From assembly GCA_025059535.1 (NCBI GenBank), contig JANXCX010000018.1, forward strand, positions 1 to 64,000: DNA of 64,000 nucleotides, written 5' to 3'. This stretch comes from Bacteroidia bacterium. Its GTDB lineage: Bacteria > Bacteroidota > Bacteroidia > SpSt-205. A program made the position numbers and the translations under genes. This document shows positions 7,449 to 15,740 of this stretch, piece by piece; position 1 is the first letter of the stretch, and every line of letters begins with the position of its first letter. The notes beneath the pieces are model-generated. The model made no database searches and was not told where the DNA came from. It saw only the letters and a list, made by a program, of their open reading frames with translations.

Positions 7449-8811
7449 CGGCCTCGGCGTAGCTTTAGCAGCAGCTCGACGCGGCTGGCAAGTAATCGTA
7501 TATGAAGCCAAAGACATTGGAAGCGGCACTTCTACCACCTCTACTAAACTTATTCATGGGGGGCTGAGGTATTTAGAGCGCGCAATCCGGCACTTACGCT
7601 GGGCAGACTGGAAACTTGTGCGCGAAGCCCTTGCCGAGCGCGCCTGGATGCTTCAAAGCCATCCGCAGCTCTGTCGCCCGATTTCTATAGTCCTGCCCAT
7701 AGGCAACCTCTGGGAGAAATCCTATTACGGCCTTGGACTCTACCTCTACCATTGGCTCAGTAGGCCTTATCAACTCGCTCCGCCGAAGTGGGTGCCTGCG
7801 GCTCAGCTTCGCCCTCTCTTTCCTACTCTCTCCCCTCCCCTACAAGGGGGCTGGCGCTATTACGATGGCCAGTTTCAAGACCGGCTTTATCTTGTACACT
7901 TAGCCCTTTTTCTGCGTCAGCGCTTTGGGGTTGACATTCGGCCCTATCATAAGGTTACGGCTATCTACACTAGGCCTTCTTATGTAGGAGTGCGCGTAGA
8001 GACGGCGGAAGGGCACAGTTATGAGGAGGCTGGCGACTTTGTGGTAAATGCGGCAGGGCCTTGGGCTGACCTAATCCGTCAACAAGTATATCCTGAAGCC
8101 CTTCCGCGCCTGCGTCTGAGTCGCGGGAGCCATCTGGTATTTGCTCGGGCCGATTTACCCTTAGCAGAAGGCTTCCTCATACCGCGCACTCGTGATGGAC
8201 GTTTGCTTTTTGCTTTGCCCTGGCTGGAGGAGACCGTATTGGTAGGTACGACCGACATAGAGGTGGAAGCTCCGACTTGGGAGGTGTCTGTAGCTGAAGC
8301 CGAAGAGGCCTATCTGAGAACCCACTTAGCCTACTACTTTCCTGAGGCGCGCGAAGCCCCTATTTTAGCTCGGTTTGCGGGGCTACGCCCTCTTGTGAGC
8401 GGTGGAAGTCATTCTACCGCCCAGCTAAGCCGGGAACACGTGGTGGAAGTGTGGCCAGAAAAGCGCTTCGCTAGCCTTATGGGCGGAAAATGGACTACCT
8501 ACCGTGTGATGGGAGAAGCAGCCCTTAGGGAAGTCTGTCGCGCCCTTCGTATGCCCTTCACGCGTGGCGAATCGGTTGAGGAGATTACTCCGGATCTTTC
8601 CCAGCTACGGCAGCTTCAAGAAGCCTACCCTACCCCTATCGTAGAAGGGGAGCCTTTTACTGAAGGCGAGGTGCGTTTCTGGCGCCGCCTGGGGTGGGCT
8701 CAGAGGCCCGAAGACCTTGTTGCGGGACGCTGGCAGTTGGCTTTTATTCACAGCGAACGCGCGGCTAAAGTCCGTGCGGTACTTCAGGCTAAATGGGAGC
8801 AACTTATCTAA
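7414..8811 (+). CDS. glpD: FAD-dependent glycerol-3-phosphate dehydrogenase
   Basis: 465 residues from the GTG chosen. KLLIIGAGSSGLGVALAAARRG is the FAD-binding Rossmann motif at the very N-terminus. TSTTSTKLIHGGLRYLE is the GlpD signature, VVNAAGPWAD the second FAD contact, LPWLEETVLVGTTD the substrate-domain block, and FAGLRPLV...GGKWTTYRVMGE the C-terminal FAD/substrate motif. It oxidises glycerol-3-phosphate to dihydroxyacetone phosphate and passes electrons to quinone at the membrane. The C-terminal domain is shorter than in E. coli GlpD (about 500 aa). Despite overlapping the upstream gene it has its own promoter. Confidence 0.92.
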   Translation: MPKLLIIGAGSSGLGVALAAARRGWQVIVYEAKDIGSGTSTTSTKLIHGGLRYLERAIRHLRWADWKLVREALAERAWMLQSHPQLCRPISIVLPIGNLWEKSYYGLGLYLYHWLSRPYQLAPPKWVPAAQLRPLFPTLSPPLQGGWRYYDGQFQDRLYLVHLALFLRQRFGVDIRPYHKVTAIYTRPSYVGVRVETAEGHSYEEAGDFVVNAAGPWADLIRQQVYPEALPRLRLSRGSHLVFARADLPLAEGFLIPRTRDGRLLFALPWLEETVLVGTTDIEVEAPTWEVSVAEAEEAYLRTHLAYYFPEAREAPILARFAGLRPLVSGGSHSTAQLSREHVVEVWPEKRFASLMGGKWTTYRVMGEAALREVCRALRMPFTRGESVEEITPDLSQLRQLQEAYPTPIVEGEPFTEGEVRFWRRLGWAQRPEDLVAGRWQLAFIHSERAAKVRAVLQAKWEQLI

Positions 8812-8955
8812 AGTGCCTATTCCCTTTATTGATTTAGGCCCTACATGGACCCTTCTGCAGGCGTTGGACGAAGCTAATGCCCCCCCTTAATCTGACTGAG
8901 AAGCGTGTAGGGCCTCAGCCAGTCATGCCGATGGAGGGAAGGCGGAACAGATGCG
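8812..8955. other. Intergenic stretch with inverted repeats
   Basis: Between glpD and the serine hydrolase promoter. AGGCCCTACA at 8836-8845 is exactly repeated in inverted form at 8906-8915, and TGACTG at 8893-8898 pairs with CAGTCA at 8920-8925. The two pairings are alternatives that share the 3' half, which could be a terminator-like or attenuator-like fold. No T-run follows. A 25-codon open frame from a GTG at 8814 is probably not a gene. Confidence 0.35.
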
Positions 8956-8963
8956 TAACTTTG
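8956..8963 (+). promoter_or_regulatory. -7 box TAACTTTG for serine hydrolase-mutL
   Basis: Perfect consensus 33 nt before the ATG at 8997. This is one of the few genes here predicted to have a real 5' leader. Confidence 0.6.
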
Positions 8964-8996
8964 CCGATATAAGGAATACCTTTTCTGCCGTTATTT

Positions 8997-10232
8997 ATGA
9001 GGACCCTCAGGCTTGTTGGGTTTGCATGTATTTTGGGTTTCGCTGGCTTTTCTCCCGTGCCTCAAATTTATCGGCCACAGGTCAATACCTTAGCGGCTCC
9101 CGATACCCTATGGCTAAAAAATTTTATCCTCACGAAGGCTCCCCACCTGCTCCCATATTTGCAGGCGGCAGAAACCTATCACCTCCAAATCATTTATACC
9201 CAAGTAAATCGGGATGCGTACAATCGGCCTATCCTCAAGCATTATGCCTTTCGGTTAGATACGAATGAATATTTCTATCCTGCAAGCCTGGTAAAGCTGC
9301 CTTTGGCCGCCTTAGCCTTGGAGCGGATTGAGCGCCTGCGCGGTCAAGGGGTTACGGTGCGTACGCCATTTATCTTAGAGCCGCTGGCCAAGGGCTGCCT
9401 CCAGGAAGTGCCGCGTACGGCCTACTCAGTAGTTGATTGCCTTCGCCGTCAGATGGTATATAGCGATAATACCACTTTTGATTACCTTTATGCGCTGGTA
9501 GGCCCAGGGCAGGCTACACAGGCCCTTTGGCGCAAAGGTTATCATTCGGCCTATTTTGGCCATCGCTTAGGCCGTAGCTGCAGCCCTGAAGAAAACCGCT
9601 GTGCCGAAGGAATTGCCTTTCAGCACGAGGGTCGTGTAATCTATCGGCTACCCCCCTCTTGCACCTCCCAGCCCTTGCCTCATCCCTACGCTAATCATCC
9701 CTACCTTTTTCTATCCGACGGGAATGCCCTCAACCTCAAGGATGCCCATACCATCCTGATTAGTCTTATCTTTCCTCAGGCTGTACGGCCCGCCGAACGG
9801 TTCCAACTCAGCAGCGACGCCTATCATTTGCTGCGGCGCTACCTCTCCATGTACCCTTCCGAAGCACGCGAACCAGACTACGATCCCCGCGAGTATCACG
9901 ATGGGGTACGCAAATACTTCTTAGCTGGCGGCGATACTACTTTCATTCCACCCCGTATTCGGATTTTCAACAAAGTTGGGCTGGCCTATGGCTACCTGTC
10001 GGATGTGGCTTATATTGTAGATTTTGAGTTGGGCGTGGAATTTTTTCTTTCGGCCGTCCTTTATGTGGGGCGGCGCAAGCCTAATTACCCTCCTACGGGA
10101 ACCTACGCTTGGAAGGAAGGGTTGTACTTCTTTCGGGAGCTGGGATGGGCGTTGTACCGCTATGAGACTACCCGGCCGCGGCCACGCTTTCCCGACCTGA
10201 GCGCCTTGCGTTATGACTACCGTCGTCCATGA
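8997..10232 (+). CDS. Exported serine hydrolase of the class A beta-lactamase/PBP fold
   Basis: 411 residues with a hydrophobic N-terminal signal (about 1-20). The three active-site elements are recognisable: SxxK as SLVK (Ser97-Lys100), the SDN loop (156-158), and a KTG-like KVG in IFNKVGLAYGYL near the C-terminus. The protein is longer than classical class A beta-lactamases (about 290 aa) because of insertions, so it is more likely a cell-wall or peptide hydrolase than a resistance enzyme. It is translationally coupled to mutL (ATGA overlap). A perfect -7 box lies 33 nt upstream. Confidence 0.8.
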   Translation: MRTLRLVGFACILGFAGFSPVPQIYRPQVNTLAAPDTLWLKNFILTKAPHLLPYLQAAETYHLQIIYTQVNRDAYNRPILKHYAFRLDTNEYFYPASLVKLPLAALALERIERLRGQGVTVRTPFILEPLAKGCLQEVPRTAYSVVDCLRRQMVYSDNTTFDYLYALVGPGQATQALWRKGYHSAYFGHRLGRSCSPEENRCAEGIAFQHEGRVIYRLPPSCTSQPLPHPYANHPYLFLSDGNALNLKDAHTILISLIFPQAVRPAERFQLSSDAYHLLRRYLSMYPSEAREPDYDPREYHDGVRKYFLAGGDTTFIPPRIRIFNKVGLAYGYLSDVAYIVDFELGVEFFLSAVLYVGRRKPNYPPTGTYAWKEGLYFFRELGWALYRYETTRPRPRFPDLSALRYDYRRP

Positions 10233-11923
10233 GCGGCGAGCAGCGCATTCGGATCTTGCCCGAGTCAGTTATCAACCAGATTGCGGCGGGAGAAGTCATT
10301 CTGCGTCCAGCCTCCATCATAAAGGAACTGGGGGAAAATGCGCTGGACGCCGAAGCCTATCACATTACCTTCTGGACTAAAGAGGGCGGCAAGGCGTACA
10401 TCCAGGTGATGGACGATGGCATAGGCATGTCGGCCGTAGATGCGGAGTTATGCTTTGAGCGGTACGCTACCTCCAAAATCAGTTCGGTCCAAGATTTGTA
10501 TCGCCTCACTACTAAGGGCTTTCGTGGCGAAGCCTTAGCCAGTATTGCGGCTGTAGCTGAAGTAGAACTTTTCACCCGACGCCCGCAGGATCTGTTAGGC
10601 ACCCACGTACAAATAGCCTTTGGCAAAAAGGAGATCGTAGAGGCGGTGCGCTGCCCGCCTGGTACCACCCTCATAGTGCGGCGTCTTTTCCATAGGCTGC
10701 CCGTACGGCGCAAGTCCCTGCGCAGTGAAGCCACCGAGCACCGCCACAATTTGGAAGAATTTCTCCGACTGGCCCTACCCCACCCCGAACGCCATTTTGT
10801 GTTCTACCACGATGACATGCTCATTTATGACTTACCGCCCGAACCGCCTGAAAAGCGCCTTCTTCGGCTGTATCCCGAGCTGAGCTTGGAAGACCTTCTG
10901 CCCTTCCAAGAGGAATTGCCTACTTTCCGTATAAGGGGCTACCTCGTGCTGCCAGCCAAAATACCGCCGCGGAATAAGGAAAATTTTCTCTTTATCAATC
11001 GCCGTTACATACGCCATGGGGGTATCCAGCAGGGACTGGCCCAGCTGTACAAGCCGCTTTTAGCGGCTGAAACACGCCCATTGTATTGGCTCTTTCTGGA
11101 AGTGCCGCCCGCTGAAATGGATGTCAATATTACTCCCTCTAAAACCGAAGTGCGCCTACTTCATGAGATGGAGATTCGAGCGATGTTGGTGGGGCTTGTG
11201 CGACGTGTATTAGCGGTAGGCCGCCTCCAAGGCCCACTTAATTGGCTGGAAACCCCCACCGTAGCGCTGCCGGCGAGCCCTGAACTTCCCGTCCCCCCTC
11301 CACCTGATCCGCTGCAAGCGCCCGAACTCTTTGGCAGCTTGGAAAAATCCTCCCCCCTTCCAGGCAGTGTGGAGCGCTTCATGCTGCTTTACGAAAGGTA
11401 TCTTATACTTCAGATAGGGCGGGAATATTGGCTTCTGGATACATGGGGGGCCTATCAAAGAATCTTATACGAACGGTATTTGCGTGGCCTGCCTATCTCC
11501 CCGCAGGGCCTTCTTTTCCCCCCTCAGCGGCCTATTTCTCCGCGTCAGATGGCTTATCTTCAAGAGGTAAAGGAGGCTTTGAGCTTCTTAGGTATCCGTT
11601 TAGAACTGCGGGAGGGGCGAGAAGCCGTGCTGCATAGCCTACCCGCTGGGCTTCCACCATCCAAGGCCCGAGAGGTCTTAGAGGAAATTTTAGCCATGGC
11701 AGAGGAAGGCGGACCATTCTCGCAGTGGCGGCAGCGGCTGGCGCAGTACATAGCCCGCCAGACTGTTCCTACCCTAGCGGGCGTAAAGCTGGCCCCAGAG
11801 GCGGTGGATAGCCTATGGCAGGACCTTCAGCAGTGTCAAGAGCCTGATAGGGCCCCCGATGGACGCCCCATACGCTATCGCCTTACCCCCGAGCTACTCC
11901 AGCAGCTCTTTGGAAAGGAGTAG
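10229..11923 (+). CDS. mutL: DNA mismatch repair protein MutL with degenerate endonuclease motif
   Basis: 564 residues. The N-terminal GHKL ATPase is intact: IRILPESVINQIAAGEV, the Asn/Asp motif ELGENALDA, DDGIGM, and the lid block YATSKISS...KGFRGEALASIAAV. MutL couples mismatch recognition by MutS to strand removal. In the C-terminal dimerisation domain the metal-binding endonuclease motif DQHAxxExxxxE reads DTWGAYQRILYE (from Asp404), and the CPHGRP element reads APDGRP (542-547). Most metal ligands are therefore missing and nicking activity is doubtful. It starts in the stop codon of the serine hydrolase gene. Confidence 0.93.
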   Translation: MSGEQRIRILPESVINQIAAGEVILRPASIIKELGENALDAEAYHITFWTKEGGKAYIQVMDDGIGMSAVDAELCFERYATSKISSVQDLYRLTTKGFRGEALASIAAVAEVELFTRRPQDLLGTHVQIAFGKKEIVEAVRCPPGTTLIVRRLFHRLPVRRKSLRSEATEHRHNLEEFLRLALPHPERHFVFYHDDMLIYDLPPEPPEKRLLRLYPELSLEDLLPFQEELPTFRIRGYLVLPAKIPPRNKENFLFINRRYIRHGGIQQGLAQLYKPLLAAETRPLYWLFLEVPPAEMDVNITPSKTEVRLLHEMEIRAMLVGLVRRVLAVGRLQGPLNWLETPTVALPASPELPVPPPPDPLQAPELFGSLEKSSPLPGSVERFMLLYERYLILQIGREYWLLDTWGAYQRILYERYLRGLPISPQGLLFPPQRPISPRQMAYLQEVKEALSFLGIRLELREGREAVLHSLPAGLPPSKAREVLEEILAMAEEGGPFSQWRQRLAQYIARQTVPTLAGVKLAPEAVDSLWQDLQQCQEPDRAPDGRPIRYRLTPELLQQLFGKE

Positions 11924-11940
11924 CCTAACCGCTCCTTTCC
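11912..11940. terminator. Hairpin between convergent mutL and EVE genes
   Basis: Perfect 9-bp stem GGAAAGGAG (11912-11920) and CTCCTTTCC (11932-11940) with an 11-nt loop. It covers the last codons of both genes. No strong T-run on either side, so the terminator role is tentative. Confidence 0.4.
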
Positions 11941-12326
11941 CATTCTAATACCCATTCCCATAACGCTTCGGGTATGGGCATTACGGAGAGGCGCGGCTGA
12001 CGCAGGAGAGGAATACCTTGGAATTGAGGCTGGGTTCGGATAATCGCTAGAGTTACTGGCCGGCGCAGGGGTCGCACGCCTTCAAGTTCTACGGCCCAAT
12101 AGCCAGGGTAGCCTGGCTCGGGAAAAGCGGCCTGTCGGACCCGGGCCAAGCCTACGATTGCGCGCTCTCGCCCCGTGTGATAATATAGGACCGCCTCTCC
12201 CACTTGCATCTGGCGCAGGTAGCGCTGGGCCTGAGGGTTGCGCACCCCATCCCAAATCGCCTGCCCCTCGGCCAAAAGCTGCGCAAAGCTATAAACCTCC
12301 GGCTCGGATTTCACTAGCCAGTACAT
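11925..12326 (-). CDS. EVE domain protein (PUA-like fold)
   Basis: 133 residues from the ATG at 12326. MYWLVKSEPEVYSF is the classic EVE N-terminus (as in thymocyte nuclear protein 1 and bacterial homologues), followed by WDGVRNPQAQRYLRQMQVGEAVLYYHTG and IVGLARV. EVE domains bind modified nucleotides in DNA or RNA through a PUA-like pocket. The upstream ATG at 12347 is rejected because the perfect -7 box (12335-12342) lies between it and the conserved start. Divergent from the PP2C gene and convergent with mutL. Confidence 0.9.
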   Translation of the reverse strand: MYWLVKSEPEVYSFAQLLAEGQAIWDGVRNPQAQRYLRQMQVGEAVLYYHTGRERAIVGLARVRQAAFPEPGYPGYWAVELEGVRPLRRPVTLAIIRTQPQFQGIPLLRQPRLSVMPIPEALWEWVLEWERSG

Positions 12327-12334
12327 AATCCCCA

Positions 12335-12342
12335 CAAATGTA
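12335..12342 (-). promoter_or_regulatory. -7 box TACATTTG for the EVE gene
   Basis: Perfect consensus 8 nt before the ATG at 12326; 9 nt from the opposing box at 12352-12359. Confidence 0.65.
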
Positions 12343-12351
12343 GGCAAGCCT

Positions 12352-12359
12352 TATGTTTG
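12352..12359 (+). promoter_or_regulatory. -7 box TATGTTTG for the TPR/PP2C gene
   Basis: Perfect consensus 6 nt (CCCTAA) before the ATG at 12366. Predicted leaderless. Confidence 0.65.
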
Positions 12360-12365
12360 CCCTAA

Positions 12366-14474
12366 ATGAAGGGGCTACTAGTCCAGTGGAGCCTATCATT
12401 AGGTTTTTTAGGGCTAAGAGCTTTTGCCGCTTCACCCTGTGAAGCCTGCCGCGAGGATGCTACCTGCCTCGGTGCCTGCGCCTACCGTCAGCTAGCTGAA
12501 GCCCATACGCCAGAGGCCACGCGAAGGGCCTACCTCCTTTTGGCCGAGGCTTGGCTTAAAGGTGACTTAGCCGAAGGGGTGCCCCGCCTGATTTATCAGA
12601 TCCTAAAGGGTTCAAAGGACTCCATATACTACCATGCCCTCATTCTATTAGCCCAGAGCTACTATAAGTTAGGGCAGGCGGACTCCGCTATTCTGATTTA
12701 CGAGCGGATACGCACGGAGGCCCTATCCTATCCTTTCCTGCGCTGCCAGGCTAATTTAGCCCTGGGTAGTATTTATGCGTTCCGAAAGGACCTGCGGGCG
12801 ATAGGTTATTCAGGTGAAGCCTTAGACCTTGCGCAGAAGCTCAACCATCCCCTCCTTTTGGCTTTAGCCTATAGCCAAGTAGCCTATGAGTACGCCGAGC
12901 AGAAAAACCTTGAGCAGGCGCTAGCTCTAACCCATAAGGCTATAGAAGCCGCTGAGCAAAGCTATACCGCCCGCTTATACCATCCCCTTTTAGGGGGAGC
13001 GGAGAAGGTATATACGGCCGTACTGGCTAATGCCGCCTCTTTATATGGGGAACTCAGACGGCCCCAAGAAGCCCTTGCCCTCTATCAGAAAGCCCGTGAG
13101 CAGGCCCTCAAAGAACGGGATACCCTTTCGCTGGCTCAGATACTTTTGGGTTTAGCGGTGCTCCAGTATGAGGCGGGGGCGCTCCAGGCGGCTCAGGCCC
13201 TTATCCAGGAAGGCCAGAGCCTAACCAAGGCCCTTCCTTCAGCTCTTCTTCGGGAATTTTGGCGACTCCAGGCGCAGATCTATGCGGCGCAGCGTAAATA
13301 TGTAGCCGCATTAGAGACCTACGAGCAGCTTCTGGCGGAGGTAGAGCGGCAAGCCGCACTTACCTACTCGCAGCGGCTAGAGCAATTGCGCCTCCTTGCG
13401 GGGATAGAACAGCGCGAAACGGCTTACCAGCAACTGGTAGCCCGTCGGGCTCAAGAGCGGCTCTTCTACGGCTTGAGCGCCGGTCTCCTACTTTTGGCAA
13501 TTGGCGGCCTTATTTATGCCGTTTGGCAGGCGCGCCGACGCACCGCCGAAGAGCGCCATTTTCGCGAGGTTATCGCTCAACAAGCCACCCAAATCCAACA
13601 ACAGGCTGAAGCCCTAGAGCAGGGTAATAAAATGCTAGCAGAGCTTACGACGGAGCTTTCCCAAGCCCTAAGCACGCTCCAAGAATCTAACATCGCCGCA
13701 CGACGCCTCCAGCGAGCCATGCTGCCTGCCTTAGAAAAAATCCTTCCCGGTAGCTATGTTTACTACCAACCCTTGGAAGAGATCGGTGGGGATTTTTACT
13801 TATTTGTGCCTGACCCTTTTACGCAACGCCTACTTATCGCGGTGGGAGACTGTACGGGTCATGGGGTAAGCGGCGCTCTCCTAACAGCCCTTTTCAGCGC
13901 AACCATTCAGGGAATTTTCCTGCAAAATCCCTCTCAACAACCCCAAACGCTTCTCCAGCGAACTCTCCAAGCGACGGCTTCCTTCTTTCGCACCGAAGAG
14001 GCCGAAGTCAAGCAGCTCTTGGGCGTCAAAGAGGGGGCGGATGTAGCCCTTCTGATAGCCGACCTGCGCGCCCAGGAGCTCCACTTTGGCCTTGCGGGGC
14101 GACCCGTGTGGATTTACGATCCTCAAAAGGGCCTATATGAGCTGGAAGGCGGCCGTCGGGGTATAGATAGCCTAACGCCAGCCGACTACACCTTTCCTAC
14201 CTATACCGAAACGCTGCGAGAAGATCTGACGCTCTATCTTTTCACCGATGGGCTTACGGATGTCCTCAGTCCCCGACATAAGCGCCTGGGTACTCGCGCC
14301 TTGCGGGAATTTCTGCTCTCTTCGGGTATTCTACGCTTGCCCAGTCGGGTGCAGGCTCAGCATATTTTGGAATTTGTCCGCTCCTGGCGGGATCAAGCCC
14401 CCCAAAATGATGATATCACCTTCTTAATCCTTCCTACCAGCGGGTTGATAGCTTACGCTAGTCGCCTCGCCTAA
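12366..14474 (+). CDS. TPR-containing membrane PP2C (SpoIIE/RsbU-type) phosphatase
   Basis: 702 residues. A signal peptide (1-22) precedes a periplasmic region of TPR helices (about 45-360; ALALYQKAREQALKERDTL is a typical repeat). One membrane span follows near 370-390 (FYGLSAGLLLLAIGGLIYAV), then a Gln-rich coiled coil (395-450). The cytoplasmic PP2C phosphatase domain (about 450-690) has motifs RRLQRAMLP, EIGGDFYLFV, VGDCTGHGVSGAL and NDDITFLIL with the metal-binding aspartates present. Such enzymes dephosphorylate STAS-type anti-anti-sigma partners in partner-switching systems; none is adjacent. Monocistronic with its own promoter. Confidence 0.88.
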   Translation: MKGLLVQWSLSLGFLGLRAFAASPCEACREDATCLGACAYRQLAEAHTPEATRRAYLLLAEAWLKGDLAEGVPRLIYQILKGSKDSIYYHALILLAQSYYKLGQADSAILIYERIRTEALSYPFLRCQANLALGSIYAFRKDLRAIGYSGEALDLAQKLNHPLLLALAYSQVAYEYAEQKNLEQALALTHKAIEAAEQSYTARLYHPLLGGAEKVYTAVLANAASLYGELRRPQEALALYQKAREQALKERDTLSLAQILLGLAVLQYEAGALQAAQALIQEGQSLTKALPSALLREFWRLQAQIYAAQRKYVAALETYEQLLAEVERQAALTYSQRLEQLRLLAGIEQRETAYQQLVARRAQERLFYGLSAGLLLLAIGGLIYAVWQARRRTAEERHFREVIAQQATQIQQQAEALEQGNKMLAELTTELSQALSTLQESNIAARRLQRAMLPALEKILPGSYVYYQPLEEIGGDFYLFVPDPFTQRLLIAVGDCTGHGVSGALLTALFSATIQGIFLQNPSQQPQTLLQRTLQATASFFRTEEAEVKQLLGVKEGADVALLIADLRAQELHFGLAGRPVWIYDPQKGLYELEGGRRGIDSLTPADYTFPTYTETLREDLTLYLFTDGLTDVLSPRHKRLGTRALREFLLSSGILRLPSRVQAQHILEFVRSWRDQAPQNDDITFLILPTSGLIAYASRLA

Positions 14475-15133
14475 ACTTGTAGTGAAATAAAGTCCGAAGT
14501 ATCTTGAAGAAGTCCTTGACCTTTATCTTTTTGCCTTCGCGGTAGCTGCGCGCGCGAGAGGTTATGGGTACTTCATAAATTGTGTAGCCTTTTTGCACGA
14601 GCTTTACATTTATTTCGGTTTCTATCTCAAAGCTTGCGACTCTGTATGGGCCAAAGGTCAGATAGAGCATGACGGGGTAGCAATCTATAGCATACCAGAG
14701 CATCACTGAAGCGGGCGCCATAGAGCCAATTCGTGAGAGTGGTGATGAGCCTATTTGCGAGGTAGGCAGGCAACCAAACTTTTTCGGGCTTTTTTTAGGA
14801 AGCGTGAACCGTAGACAGCGAATCTTTCGTGGCCTTCACGCTGTAGCTTTTCGCCCAGCGCTAGTAGTCGTAATCGGTATCTACCTCTTGGGGTATAATC
14901 TATTGGCCTTGCGCCTGGGCAAAACCTGTAGCCAGGGCTGCCCCCTTTCCTTGATTGAAAGGGTGAAAAAGAATAACTAAACCGGCCCTGTTAGCTTGTT
15001 TAGCGAGCCATTCGCGCGTGCCGTCCGAGGAACCATCATCCATTACGATCACCTCTTTATCCATATTGAGGGTCAAAACTCGTGCGAGCGTTTGCGGGAG
15101 GTAGGGTAGCTCATTATACACGGGGATTATCAC
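14458..15133 (-). pseudogene. Decayed family 2 glycosyltransferase (dolichyl-phosphate-mannose synthase-like)
   Basis: Homology runs through at least three frames. Frame 1 (15133 to 14902) gives VIIPVYNE, VIVMDDGSSDGTREWL and GKGAALATGFAQAQG, the GT2 donor-binding motifs, then stops at TAG 14900-14902 and reads on as IIPQEVDTDYD. Frame 2 (about 14870-14800) gives RLLALGEKLQ and AVYGSRFL. Frame 3 (about 14783-14640) gives YLANRLITTLTNWLYG and ALVCYRLLPRHAL. The last frame ends FEIETEINVKLVQKGYTIYEVPI and a Lys/Arg-rich tail. One in-frame stop plus about three frameshifts, one near a 7-A run, make a functional product unlikely. It follows the Nfu gene in the same direction and overlaps the PP2C gene end. 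Confidence 0.85.
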
Positions 15134-15181
15134 GGAGAGAAGTGGCGGGCATGCCTGCGGCTGGCTAAGCCAAGCGTAGGC

Positions 15182-15724
15182 TTATAGCCCTTCCGCTTCC
15201 ACCGCGCGCACTTCGGGAATAAGGCGGGTGAGGAGCGCTTCTATACCCGCTCGCAGGGTAAAGAGGCTGGAGGGACAGCCGGCACAGCTGCCCCGCAGAC
15301 GTAGCCGTACCACCCCATCCGAAAATCCCACTAGCTCTACATCGCCGCCATCCATGGCTATACCGGGACGCACATATTCTTCTAAAATCTGCCGAATTTG
15401 CGCTTCTATACTTTCAGACTCCTCTACGGGGGGTGAGTGGGGGTTAGTGAGCCTGCCTTGAGGAAGGTGCTGCTCTAAGACGCTCTTGATAAGGGGTATA
15501 AGGTCGGTCCAATCGGCCTGCTCGGACTTAGTAACCGTTACGAAGGCGCGCGTGAAAAAAAGCCGCTCTACACCGGGTATGTTCCACAAAGCCTGTACTA
15601 GAGGCGGATCACTGGGGGAAGGGGTAGAAAATTCCCACGTCCCTCGGTCTATAGCGGGACTATCCGGTGGGAGCAGAAACTTGAGGCTGTGAGGATTCGG
15701 TGTGAGTTCTGTATAGATGGCCAT
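15182..15724 (-). CDS. Nfu-type iron-sulfur cluster scaffold/carrier
   Basis: 180 residues. The N-terminal Nfu_N domain (1-90; TPNPHSLKFLL and GVERLFFTRAFVTVTK) is followed by a linker and a C-terminal NifU domain (about 105-178) with AMDGGDVELV and the cluster-binding CxxC in GSCAGCPSS. Such proteins carry 4Fe-4S clusters to target apoproteins in the cytoplasm. It lies 16 nt behind the fadB-like gene in the same operon, and the broken glycosyltransferase follows directly. Confidence 0.92.
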   Translation of the reverse strand: MAIYTELTPNPHSLKFLLPPDSPAIDRGTWEFSTPSPSDPPLVQALWNIPGVERLFFTRAFVTVTKSEQADWTDLIPLIKSVLEQHLPQGRLTNPHSPPVEESESIEAQIRQILEEYVRPGIAMDGGDVELVGFSDGVVRLRLRGSCAGCPSSLFTLRAGIEALLTRLIPEVRAVEAEGL

Positions 15725-15740
15725 ACCTCTTCAACAATTT

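Noticed and set aside
8814-8891. 25-codon ORF after glpD
   Set aside because: No promoter, very short, and overlaps inverted repeats; insufficient evidence for a gene.
8951-9268. 105-codon ORF overlapping the serine hydrolase start
   Set aside because: Wrong frame relative to a clear serine hydrolase, and its ATG lies upstream of the promoter box core.
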